Below are positions 7,922 through 14,275 of a stretch of 25,156 bases of DNA, in pieces. Where the stretch lies: NCBI GenBank assembly GCA_002435785.1, contig DIUC01000085.1:107811-132966 (forward strand). The letters run 5' to 3'. The position numbers and the translations under genes were made by a program. Within the stretch, counting starts at the first letter, position 1. The number at the start of each line of letters is the position of its first letter. The notes below the pieces were generated by a model. That model did no database searches and was not told where the DNA came from. It was given only the letters and a program-made list of their open reading frames with translations. The stretch comes from Saprospiraceae bacterium UBA6168. GTDB lineage: Bacteria; Bacteroidota; Bacteroidia; Chitinophagales; Saprospiraceae.

Positions 7922-7980
7922 GGGGTTTGGGGGAGAAAACGGCGGTGAAAGCCCATAAAGTTCGACCCCGAAAAAACGGT

Positions 7981-7998
7981 CAAAAGTCAGGTTTCTGA
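7981..7998. repeat. 18-bp dispersed repeat, copy 1
   Basis: CAAAAGTCAGGTTTCTGA occurs here and again exactly at 11129-11146. The second copy contains the small hairpin GTCAG-GTTT-CTGAC; here the last base of that hairpin differs. Both copies are intergenic. Confidence 0.7.
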
Positions 7999-8015
7999 TT
8001 TTTGATAGGAATAGG

Positions 8016-8042
8016 TTTGGAGTGGTAAAATTTATACTTTCG
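8016..8042 (+). promoter_or_regulatory. Possible promoter for the 8106 gene
   Basis: TTTG (8016-8019) and TACTTTCG (8035-8042) are separated by 15 nt, slightly short for a Bacteroidota promoter, and the -7 box has one mismatch to TAnnTTTG. Confidence 0.3.
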
Positions 8043-8069
8043 GCCTTAAAAAACAACTGCAACTACTCA

Positions 8070-8095
8070 AAACCCGAAACTCAAAACTCAAACCC
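8070..8095 (+). repeat. CTCAAA-type leader words before the 8106 gene
   Basis: The words ACTCAAAAC, AACTCAAAA and ACTCAAACCC occupy the 35 bp ahead of the start codon. They resemble those ahead of uvrC and mutL. Confidence 0.6.
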
Positions 8096-8105
8096 TTTTC
8101 AACGC

Positions 8106-9653
8106 ATGAAGACCCCATCCAGTAGGCTGTACGATTTGGTGAAGTCACTTTCGAGTGCGGAGCGGCGCTATTTCAAGCTATACATCAACAGCAAAGAAGC
8201 TGCCAGCAGCAAATACGTGCAGCTTTTTGATGCCATTTTGGTCAGCGATAACTTCGACGACGAGGCGCTGTTAAGGGCAGTGTATGGCGACGAAAAAGTA
8301 GAGACCCGCAAGTACTCAGAGTTGAAAGCCTACCTCTACGAACTGGTCATCAAGAGCCTGCAATCCTACGACGACAGTTCCTCGGTGGACTACCACCTAA
8401 AAAACCAACTCCTCGCCATCCGCACCCTGTTCAAGCGCTCGCACTTCGAAGACTGCAAGGCCATCATGGCGAAGCTGAAAAAAACGGCTGCCGATTTCGA
8501 GGCGTTCAATGTGCTCATTGAAATACTGGACTGGGAAAAACGCATCGCTTATGCCCAAACGGACATCAGCTTTCTCGACCGGGAAATGAAGCGAATCATG
8601 GCCGAAGAGCGAGAGTACCTCGACAAGCTGGCCAATATCTCAGCCTACCGCAACCTATTTTTCCACATCCTCGTCGGCATCCGAAAGGACGTATCGAGGA
8701 GCAAGACCCAGCGGGAGGAGTTTGCGGCACTGATGGAAAACCCGCTGATGAAAAACGAGTCGGAAGCACTTTCTTTCATCGCCAAAGTGCTGTATTTCCG
8801 CATTTTATCCATCTACTATTTTTCCAACTCAAATTTTGAATTGTTCTATTCCGTCAGCAAGAACCTGATAAAACTGATGGAGCACAACAAGCTGATGTTG
8901 AAGGAAGATGTGTCGGAATACATCTCAGCGCTCAACAACCATATCATCAGTTGTGGCCGACTGAACAAAGTAGAGGAGGTGCGCATAACCCTCGATAAGC
9001 TTAACAAAGTGAAGCCCATTACCGCCGACGACGAAGTGAAAATCCATCGGCAATACTACATGAACAAGTTCCGGCTTTGCATTAACACTGGGGAGTTTGA
9101 GGAAGGTGGTCGGGAGCTGAAAAGGCATTTAAAAACGGCAGAACAGTTTGATAAGCAGCTATTTATAAAAAACAGTTTTTACCTTCAATACTTCTGTATC
9201 TACTTCGGGAATGGAGATTTTCAGAATGCCCTCGATAGTTTAAATGAGTGGATAAACCTAATGTCAGGTAGCGTGGAACGCAAGGATTTGCAAAGTCTCG
9301 CCAGAGTCTTGAACCTGATTATCCATTATGAACTGGGCAACACCATGCTGCTGGACAGCCTGCTGCGTTCCACTTACCGCTACTTGAACAAGGCCAATCG
9401 GCTATCGGATTTTGAAAGGAAAATGATGAATTTCATAAAGGAGGCAGGAAAGCCTCATTCGAGAAAGGAAATGCAAAAACTCCTCGAAACCCTCAAACAG
9501 GATTTCGAGGAACTGTCAAAGTTGCCGTCTTATGGCGTTTTTGATTTGTTCGACATCATCTCCTGGCTGGAAAGTAAAATAAACGGGAAGCATTTTGATG
9601 TGGTTGTACGGGAGCGTTTTCACCAGCAATTACTTAAAACGAATCCGGCATAA
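8106..9653 (+). CDS. Helical repeat-like protein of unknown function
   Basis: I do not recognise a named family. The 515-aa product starts MKTPSSRLYDLVKSLSSAER; the frame extends upstream to 8022, but the extra residues cover the leader words and the ATG at 8106 is the sensible start. It has no signal peptide and no long hydrophobic segment, so it should be cytoplasmic. Composition (many Leu, Lys, Glu, Tyr and Asn, regularly spaced) suggests an almost wholly alpha-helical solenoid, perhaps TPR-like in its middle and C-terminal parts (for example NTGEFEEGGRELKRHLKTAE). The conserved-looking N-terminus SSAERRYFKLYINSKE may be a separate small domain. It is divergent from uvrC and stands alone. 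Base composition is a little more AT-rich than its neighbours in the second half. Confidence 0.8.
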   Translation: MKTPSSRLYDLVKSLSSAERRYFKLYINSKEAASSKYVQLFDAILVSDNFDDEALLRAVYGDEKVETRKYSELKAYLYELVIKSLQSYDDSSSVDYHLKNQLLAIRTLFKRSHFEDCKAIMAKLKKTAADFEAFNVLIEILDWEKRIAYAQTDISFLDREMKRIMAEEREYLDKLANISAYRNLFFHILVGIRKDVSRSKTQREEFAALMENPLMKNESEALSFIAKVLYFRILSIYYFSNSNFELFYSVSKNLIKLMEHNKLMLKEDVSEYISALNNHIISCGRLNKVEEVRITLDKLNKVKPITADDEVKIHRQYYMNKFRLCINTGEFEEGGRELKRHLKTAEQFDKQLFIKNSFYLQYFCIYFGNGDFQNALDSLNEWINLMSGSVERKDLQSLARVLNLIIHYELGNTMLLDSLLRSTYRYLNKANRLSDFERKMMNFIKEAGKPHSRKEMQKLLETLKQDFEELSKLPSYGVFDLFDIISWLESKINGKHFDVVVRERFHQQLLKTNPA

Positions 9654-9753
9654 AAATTTGGTCACCCAAGATTATTGGCTATCTGATTACTACATCATCC
9701 CAGAGGAGCCATGTTTTGTACAATGCACGCTTGCATCAATTTGTAGCAAGTTT

Positions 9754-9769
9754 CCACCTCCAAAGGTGG
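9754..9769. repeat. Hairpin CCACCT/AGGTGG
   Basis: CCACCT (9754-9759) and AGGTGG (9764-9769) flank a 4-nt loop. It lies between the first and second copies of the direct repeat. Confidence 0.6.
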
Positions 9770-9807
9770 TTGTTTGCACCAATTTGTAGCAATAACCCCC
9801 CTGCAAG

Positions 9808-9845
9808 GGTGCATGAATGCACCTCATAGGGTGGTTTAGACCACC
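9808..9845. repeat. Two adjacent hairpins
   Basis: GGTGCAT-GA-ATGCACC (9808-9823) and GGTGGT-TTAG-ACCACC (9830-9845) are perfect short palindromes between the second and third direct repeats. Confidence 0.6.
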
Positions 9846-9865
9846 TCTTGACGTGATTGTTTGCA

Positions 9866-9958
9866 CCGATTTGTAGTGAAAAACCACCTGCAAATTGCAT
9901 GGATGCACCAAAGGGATGGTATGAAGCACGTAGGAGGTGGTTTGTTGCTACAAATCGG
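9866..9958. repeat. Long imperfect stem-loop
   Basis: The left arm (CCGATTTGTAG, then AAACCACCT at 9881-9889) is complementary to the right arm (AGGTGGTTT at 9935-9943, then CTACAAATCGG). The arms of about 24 bp are interrupted by a few unpaired bases. Confidence 0.65.
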
Positions 9959-9971
9959 TACGAAAAGGTAT

Positions 9972-10020
9972 AAAAAAGTGGCTTATTGAACAATTTTGTT
10001 ACAATAAGCCACATTTTTTT
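9972..10020. terminator. Bidirectional intrinsic terminator
   Basis: GTGGCTTATTG (9978-9988) and CAATAAGCCAC (10002-10012) form a perfect 11-bp stem with a 13-nt loop. Six As precede it and a T-run follows it, so it can terminate both the 8106 gene (plus) and the 163-aa gene (minus). Confidence 0.85.
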
Positions 10021-10041
10021 GTTTTATGATGCAGGACTGCT

Positions 10042-10533
10042 CTAAGGAGCAGGCGATGGAGGAGTTCCCGGGTTGCCGCCTTTTTTGCGGTCAATGGCAT
10101 CGAGCTGGGCCTGGGCGATGCGGGCCTCCGGATTGTTGCGGCCCACTTCCCATTTCACGTCGTTCTCGAACACGCCCCCGGCATTATAATACTCGCTGGC
10201 AGCCACCGCCATCTCCCGACGGATGCTGAATTGCAAGCCCGTCACCCAGACATCCGCCTCAGCCAAATACTCGACCAAGGTCTTGTCCTTATTGACTTCC
10301 GTTAGGGTGATCGGCGCCTTGACGAGGGTCGGGTGCTCCTCCATAATAAGGCGGATTTCGTCCATGATTCGTTTGCGGGTTCCGGCGACCCGAAGGAGCT
10401 TTTTCATGTCATCGTCCGAGATGGCAGTAGGTTCGCCGAGGGCTTCTTTGTAATCTTCAGCAGCAGCTTTGAGCGCAAGTGAGATCTCCGGGGTAATAAC
10501 CTTGGACACCCGATTTGGAAGGATTTTAGTCAT
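10042..10533 (-). CDS. Protein of unknown function, 163 aa, with Pro-rich tail
   Basis: I do not recognise the family. The protein starts MTKILPNRVSKVITPEISLA and has no signal peptide or membrane segment. It looks helical through about residue 145 (LKAAAEDYKEAL, MKKLLRVAGTRKRIMDEIRLIMEE, VEYLAEADVWVTGLQFSIRREM). It ends in a short disordered tail with KKGGNPGTPPSPAP. A perfect -7 box lies 37 bp upstream and a strong terminator follows, so it is probably a single-gene transcript. It carries no cysteine. The next gene on the same strand, the Gly-Gly leader peptide, ends about 300 bp upstream; a functional link is not shown. Confidence 0.8.
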   Translation of the reverse strand: MTKILPNRVSKVITPEISLALKAAAEDYKEALGEPTAISDDDMKKLLRVAGTRKRIMDEIRLIMEEHPTLVKAPITLTEVNKDKTLVEYLAEADVWVTGLQFSIRREMAVAASEYYNAGGVFENDVKWEVGRNNPEARIAQAQLDAIDRKKGGNPGTPPSPAP

Positions 10534-10569
10534 GATTTGAATGAATTTAAAGGTGATGAGTTAGGGTAG

Positions 10570-10577
10570 CAAATCTA
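10570..10577 (-). promoter_or_regulatory. -7 promoter box for the 163-aa gene
   Basis: The minus strand reads TAGATTTG, a perfect TAnnTTTG match, 37 bp before the start codon. Upstream is a long T-run but no clear TTG at the -33 position. Confidence 0.5.
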
Positions 10578-10779
10578 TATTTTTTGGTAGTAAAAAAAAA
10601 TTATTCATTTGGCCCAGGTCGGCCTTGGGAGCAGTAATTTATTTATGTAGATTTTATTGTTGAAGGTCCCTGTATGTGTGGGAAACAAAATGAAGATGAA
10701 GAGAATGAGGTAGGACTTATATTGCTAAAATAGTAGCGGTGTGAATACCATTTAACCGAGTTTGGGCAATGTTTGGTGA

Positions 10780-10812
10780 GCCATGCGCCTAAGCATACCA
10801 AAAGCGCATGGC
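10780..10812. repeat. Hairpin downstream of the leader-peptide gene
   Basis: GCCATGCGC (10780-10788) and GCGCATGGC (10804-10812) pair perfectly around a 15-nt loop, starting 18 bp after the stop of the 69-aa gene. No T-run follows on the minus strand, so it may stabilise the mRNA end rather than terminate. The rest of the spacer 10534-10830 shows no gene. Confidence 0.6.
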
Positions 10813-10830
10813 AAACCTCATACTTAACAA

Positions 10831-11040
10831 TCACTTGCCCTTGCTAACAGGTCCAAAGTTTAATTTTTGGAACGGGCTGGAGGTCAAACCTTCTTCCCGG
10901 ATTTCTACATCATCCCAGTTGATGTAGCCCATTGAGCCGGTGTCGGTGGGAATGTAGCTCTTGCCGCCTTTTACAGCTTTGCTCTCTTGCTGGTCGAGGA
11001 CATTTTTCGCAAAATCGAGTAATGTTTTAGTAGTAGCCAT
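10831..11040 (-). CDS. Short peptide with a double-glycine (C39-type) leader, possible RiPP or bacteriocin-like precursor
   Basis: A 69-residue product. Residues 1-26 (MATTKTLLDFAKNVLDQQES then KAVKGG) resemble the amphipathic leaders that Bacteroidota C39-peptidase exporters cleave after Gly-Gly. Cleavage there would release a 43-residue core, KSYIPTDTGSMGYINWDDVE onward, rich in Asp, Glu, Ser, Thr and Gly and lacking cysteine. A lanthionine or disulfide peptide is therefore excluded; an ester/amide-linked (graspetide-like) or unmodified peptide remains possible. No exporter, ATP-grasp or radical-SAM gene is in the window. The start ATG is the only one in frame. It could equally be an ordinary small protein with a chance GG. 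Confidence 0.6.
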   Translation of the reverse strand: MATTKTLLDFAKNVLDQQESKAVKGGKSYIPTDTGSMGYINWDDVEIREEGLTSSPFQKLNFGPVSKGK

Positions 11041-11063
11041 ATCACGAGTTTTTAAGTTAGGTG

Positions 11064-11071
11064 TAAAGATA
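11064..11071 (-). promoter_or_regulatory. Possible -7 box for the leader-peptide gene
   Basis: The minus strand reads TATCTTTA, one mismatch from TAnnTTTG, 23 bp before the ATG. No -33 TTG is found at normal spacing. Confidence 0.3.
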
Positions 11072-11128
11072 GAAAATTACAAGGTGAAAAGTAAGATGAA
11101 CAACTTGCAAAGCAAAACCAATATTTGC

Positions 11129-11146
11129 CAAAAGTCAGGTTTCTGA
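11129..11146. repeat. 18-bp dispersed repeat, copy 2
   Basis: Exact second copy of CAAAAGTCAGGTTTCTGA (first at 7981-7998). With the next base it contains the palindrome GTCAG-GTTT-CTGAC. It lies between the leader-peptide promoter region and the dnaX stop codon. Confidence 0.7.
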
Positions 11147-11268
11147 CAACCCTAATTTGGCCTGTTTACCATTCGTGCAAAGTTAAGTCTGTGTGCGGTG
11201 CTTGTCAATCGCCGGATGCGGTTGGGTCGGGTGGGCTGCAAAACTTATCAAGGTCGCTTCAGCGGCGT

Positions 11269-13092
11269 TCATTCATTTTCAAAGCCAAGGTCAAACCGCT
11301 TTCTCACCTCGTCCACCAGCGGGTTCACGGCCCGCATGGCGTGGTACTTCTCGCTATCGGTGAGGCGTTTGGGCTTGGCGGGGGCAGCATTCGACCGGCT
11401 TGGGTCAAGCTTGATGGACAGGGCGAGCAACGGCGCATGTAGCTTTTTCCGAAGGAACTCCATCAGTTCCGTCTCTTGCCGGACGGTGTTTTCGGCAAGC
11501 GCCGAGCCAACGGTCACGGTGATTTGCTCCGTGTTGATGTCAATGTCGGCACCACGTAGTATGGTCTTCACCGAATCCTTGTCAATGGACTCGATATAGG
11601 CGGCCCATGCTGTTTTTAGGTCGTCGAGGGTGAGTTTTGCCGCTTGGACAGGAGCACCATTTGACTCCGCCTCCTCGATTTCATCGTGGATGGATTGCAA
11701 AGACATGGACTGGAGGCCACCAAGCGAGCCTTTGCGAAGCAAAGAAGTCGAAGAACGGATGGGTTCTTCGGCCATATCGGGTTGCTTTGGGGGCAGTACC
11801 TCGGCGTAGCCAGGCTTAGGTTCGGCTGGTGCTTCTTTTTCTATTCGGTTGGTGGGCAACTCCGGCGCTGGCGGTGCTGTTTTTGGCGCAATGGCCGGGA
11901 AAGTAGCAGGCACTGGCTGCCCACTGCCAACTGTCGAACTGCCAATTTCCCTCAGCTCAGGCGTTTTTTTTTCAGCCCCAGTTTCGGTTGCCAGCTTGAC
12001 GGCTTGGCCGATGTAGCACATTTTTATGAGGTAAAGCTCGACGTGTAGCGGCTTTTGGCGAGCCATTTTGAAGTTGATGTCGCAATCGTTGCAAAGGTTG
12101 AGGGCGGTGAGCAGGAAGGAAGCCGGTGCCAATGCCGCTTGTTGGCGGTAACGCTCCCGCAACGAGTCGCCGACTTCGAGCAGTCGCAGCGTCTCGGCGT
12201 CCTTGCACACGAGCAGGTTGCGCAGGTGCTCGGCGAGGCCGTTGATAAAATGGTCGCCTTCGAATCCATTGCGCAGCACCGAATCAAAGATGAGCAGCAC
12301 CTGCCGTAGGTCTTCGGTGAGCAGCGCATCGGTGATGCGGAAAAAATAATCGTAGTCGAGGACGTTGAGGTTCGTGATAACGTCGTCGTAAGTGATTTTT
12401 TTGCCAGAGGCGCTGGTGATGCGGTCGAAGATGGAAAGGGCATCCCGCAGTGCGCCATCTGCTTTTTGGGCGATGATGTGCAAGGCGTCGCCCTCGGCCT
12501 CAATGCCCTCTGCGTCGCAGATTTTTTGCAAATGCGCCACGGTGTCCTTTACCTGTATCCGCTTGAAGTCGAAAATCTGGCAGCGGCTGAGGATGGTCGG
12601 AATGATTTTGTGTTTCTCGGTGGTGGCAAGGATGAAAATGGCGTAGGGCGGCGGCTCCTCCAGCGTTTTCAGGAAGGCGTTGAACGCTGCCTGCGAAAGC
12701 ATGTGCACCTCGTCAATAATGAACACTTTGTACTTGCCCTGCTGTGGCTGGAAGCGCACTTGGTCCACGAGGGTTCGGATATGTTCGACGCTGTTGTTGG
12801 AGGCGGCGTCGAGTTCCATGATGTTGAAGGAAGCGTTTTCGTTGAAGGCCCGGCAGCTCTCGCACTCGCCGCACGGCTCAAAATTGGCCGTCACGTTTTG
12901 GCAGTTGATGACCTTGGCAAGGATACGAGCACAGGTGGTCTTGCCCACCCCACGGGGGCCGCAAAACAGGAAGGCATGCGCCAAGTGGTCGGTTTGCAGT
13001 GCTTTTTTTAGCGTTTGCGACACGTGCGCTTGCCCAACGACATCCTCGAAGTGGACAGGACGGTATTTTCTGGCGGAGACGACGAAGGCCAT
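11269..13092 (-). CDS. dnaX: DNA polymerase III subunit gamma/tau
   Basis: Clamp-loader ATPase of the replicative polymerase. The 607-aa protein begins MAFVVSARKYRPVHFEDVVG. It has Walker A GPRGVGKT (45-52), zinc-module cysteines 64, 74, 77 and 80, Walker B VFIIDEVH (123-130), sensor-like LATTEKHK and the SRC motif (169-171). The AAA+ core and collar end near residue 360. A Pro/Ala/Glu-rich linker (about 375-450) follows, then a less conserved C-terminal domain expected to bind the polymerase subunit. Linker residues 382-395 are encoded by a repeat-like word also found after the oxidoreductase gene. No frameshift signal for a short gamma form was identified. A perfect -7 box lies 80 bp upstream. 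Confidence 0.95.
   Translation of the reverse strand: MAFVVSARKYRPVHFEDVVGQAHVSQTLKKALQTDHLAHAFLFCGPRGVGKTTCARILAKVINCQNVTANFEPCGECESCRAFNENASFNIMELDAASNNSVEHIRTLVDQVRFQPQQGKYKVFIIDEVHMLSQAAFNAFLKTLEEPPPYAIFILATTEKHKIIPTILSRCQIFDFKRIQVKDTVAHLQKICDAEGIEAEGDALHIIAQKADGALRDALSIFDRITSASGKKITYDDVITNLNVLDYDYFFRITDALLTEDLRQVLLIFDSVLRNGFEGDHFINGLAEHLRNLLVCKDAETLRLLEVGDSLRERYRQQAALAPASFLLTALNLCNDCDINFKMARQKPLHVELYLIKMCYIGQAVKLATETGAEKKTPELREIGSSTVGSGQPVPATFPAIAPKTAPPAPELPTNRIEKEAPAEPKPGYAEVLPPKQPDMAEEPIRSSTSLLRKGSLGGLQSMSLQSIHDEIEEAESNGAPVQAAKLTLDDLKTAWAAYIESIDKDSVKTILRGADIDINTEQITVTVGSALAENTVRQETELMEFLRKKLHAPLLALSIKLDPSRSNAAPAKPKRLTDSEKYHAMRAVNPLVDEVRKRFDLGFENE
11908..11949. repeat. Repeat-like word inside the dnaX linker
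   Basis: The minus strand carries GGCAGTTCGACAGTTGGCAG and related words. The 11-mer CAGTTGGCAGT recurs at the start of the 22745-22830 spacer. It codes for the linker sequence EIGSSTVGSGQPV, unlike the surrounding Pro/Ala-rich linker. Confidence 0.5.
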
Positions 13093-13171
13093 TTATTAGA
13101 TTGCAGTTTGACAGGGCAGTTGGGAGTCAGCGTACAGCGATTTGTTCAGGACTACCATGCTGCAAGCGGTG

Positions 13172-13179
13172 CAAAGTTA
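13172..13179 (-). promoter_or_regulatory. -7 promoter box for dnaX
   Basis: The minus strand reads TAACTTTG, a perfect TAnnTTTG match, 80 bp before the dnaX ATG. The -33 position has only CTG. Confidence 0.5.
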
Positions 13180-13278
13180 GAAAAAATACCTTGGCAGCGG
13201 CAGCCCTAACAGGAGCAGGTATAGATTCTTTTTGTGTGAAAATAAGGTGCTAAGTTTTACCAAACTGTTAAGGTTGTG

Positions 13279-13308
13279 TTGTAAAAAACCTGTATTGACA
13301 TCTATTTG
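13279..13308 (+). promoter_or_regulatory. Possible promoter for the DUF2911 gene
   Basis: TTG (13279-13281) and TCTATTTG (13301-13308, one mismatch from TAnnTTTG) are 19 nt apart. An alternative -7 box, TAACTTCG, lies at 13311-13318. Confidence 0.35.
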
Positions 13309-13359
13309 GGTAACTTCGCCGCAGTTAATTCAATCATTTTCAAACAAAATAGAATAATA

Positions 13360-14220
13360 ATGAAAAAAGCATTCCTGACACTCGTGACCTTCGCAGCAGC
13401 GGGCATTTTCAGCCTCGCCACTGCCCAAATCAAGACGCCGCAGCCAAGCCCTGCTGCAAAAATCACCCAAACCGTCGGCCTTACCGACATCACCGTAGAG
13501 TACAGCCGCCCAAGCGTGAAGGGCCGTACCATCTTCGGTGGCCTCGTGCCCTACGGTGAAATGTGGCGCACTGGTGCCAACAAAAATACCATGGTGACCT
13601 TCAGCGCTCCCGTGAAAATTGCTGGTAAAGACCTGAAAGCTGGCAGCTACTCCATCTTCACCGTGCCTGGCCAAACGGAGTGGGAAATCGTTTTCTATAC
13701 CGATACCGAAAACTGGGGTGTGCCAGAGAAATGGGACGCAGCAAAAGAAGCTGTCCGCTTTAAGGCCAAGTCCGAAAAGATGGACTTCAACATCGAGTCG
13801 TTCATGGTGGACCTCGGTGACTTGACCAACGACGGACTAACAATGAGCATCGGCTGGGAAAAAACCTGGGTGAGCTTTCCCATCAAGTTGACGACCGACG
13901 ATGTGGTCTCCGCCTCTATCAAAAAAGCGATGGCTGGCCCTGCATCCGATGATTACTACGCTGCTGGCCGCTACTACTTCGAGTCTGGCAAAGACCTGAA
14001 GCAGGCTTATGACTGGATTCACAAATCCAACGAATTGGATGGTAAAGAGACCAAGTTCTGGAAATTGCGCCAAGAAGCGCTCGTGCTGGCCGCACTCGGA
14101 AAGTACAAGGAGGCCATTGCCGTAGCCGAAACTTCCAAGTCTATGGCAGTTGCTGCCGGCAACAAGGACTATGAGCGCATGAACACGGAGTCCATCGCTG
14201 AGTGGAAGAAGAAAATGTGA
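13360..14220 (+). CDS. Secreted DUF2911 protein with a helical tail
   Basis: Function unknown; DUF2911 proteins are common exported proteins of Bacteroidota. The ATG at 13360 gives a 286-aa product starting with a classical signal peptide, MKKAFLTLVTFAAAGIFSLA, with probable cleavage after ATA (residue 22). The DUF2911 domain spans about 25-175 and includes VEYSRPSVKGRTIFGGLVPY, the conserved WRTGANKNT and GKDLKAGSYSIFTVPG. The last ~90 residues (DDYYAAGRYYFESGKDLKQA onward) look like a pair of TPR-type helical repeats. A longer frame from 13306 adds no signal-peptide sense. It is probably periplasmic. It stands alone between the dnaX promoter and the convergent mutL, with a hairpin after its stop. 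Confidence 0.88.
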   Translation: MKKAFLTLVTFAAAGIFSLATAQIKTPQPSPAAKITQTVGLTDITVEYSRPSVKGRTIFGGLVPYGEMWRTGANKNTMVTFSAPVKIAGKDLKAGSYSIFTVPGQTEWEIVFYTDTENWGVPEKWDAAKEAVRFKAKSEKMDFNIESFMVDLGDLTNDGLTMSIGWEKTWVSFPIKLTTDDVVSASIKKAMAGPASDDYYAAGRYYFESGKDLKQAYDWIHKSNELDGKETKFWKLRQEALVLAALGKYKEAIAVAETSKSMAVAAGNKDYERMNTESIAEWKKKM

Positions 14221-14224
14221 TATT

Positions 14225-14273
14225 AGGAATGAGGAACGAGGGATGAGACCCAATTCATCCCTCATTCCTCACA
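14225..14273. repeat. Palindromic repeat between DUF2911 and mutL
   Basis: GGAATGAGGAACGAGGGATG on the left is an imperfect complement of TCATCCCTCATTCCTCA on the right, with a short loop. It fills the 55-bp gap between two convergent stops and could act as a bidirectional terminator. It shares the 13-mer CCCTCATTCCTCA with the element inside uvrC. Confidence 0.65.
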
Positions 14274-14275
14274 CC

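Larger units (their letters stand above)
9731..9880 (+). repeat. Three direct copies of a 20-bp word
   Basis: Near-copies of TTGCACCAATTTGTAGCAAT lie at 9731-9750, 9774-9793 and 9861-9880. An inverted partial copy, TTGCTACAAATCGGTA, lies at 9945-9960. The spacers between copies each hold their own hairpin. Confidence 0.75.
9654..10041. other. Structured non-coding region between convergent genes
   Basis: No credible gene lies in these 388 bp. Instead there are repeats of a word near TTGCACCAATTTGTAGCAAT, at least four separate hairpins, and a bidirectional terminator at the right end; these are listed separately. Confidence 0.7.

Noticed and set aside
7855..7983. N-terminal extension of UvrC
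   Set aside because: The extra residues encode only promoter and leader repeat words, and family alignment begins near MTTDDYKRLL.
9736..10014. Minus-strand frame of 92 codons with repeated QIGANNH-like residues
   Set aside because: It runs through hairpins and the terminator; the amino-acid repetition just mirrors the DNA repeat.
10643..10834. Small minus-strand frame after the leader-peptide gene
   Set aside because: It starts at a GTG overlapping the previous stop and spans the downstream hairpin; composition is not protein-like.
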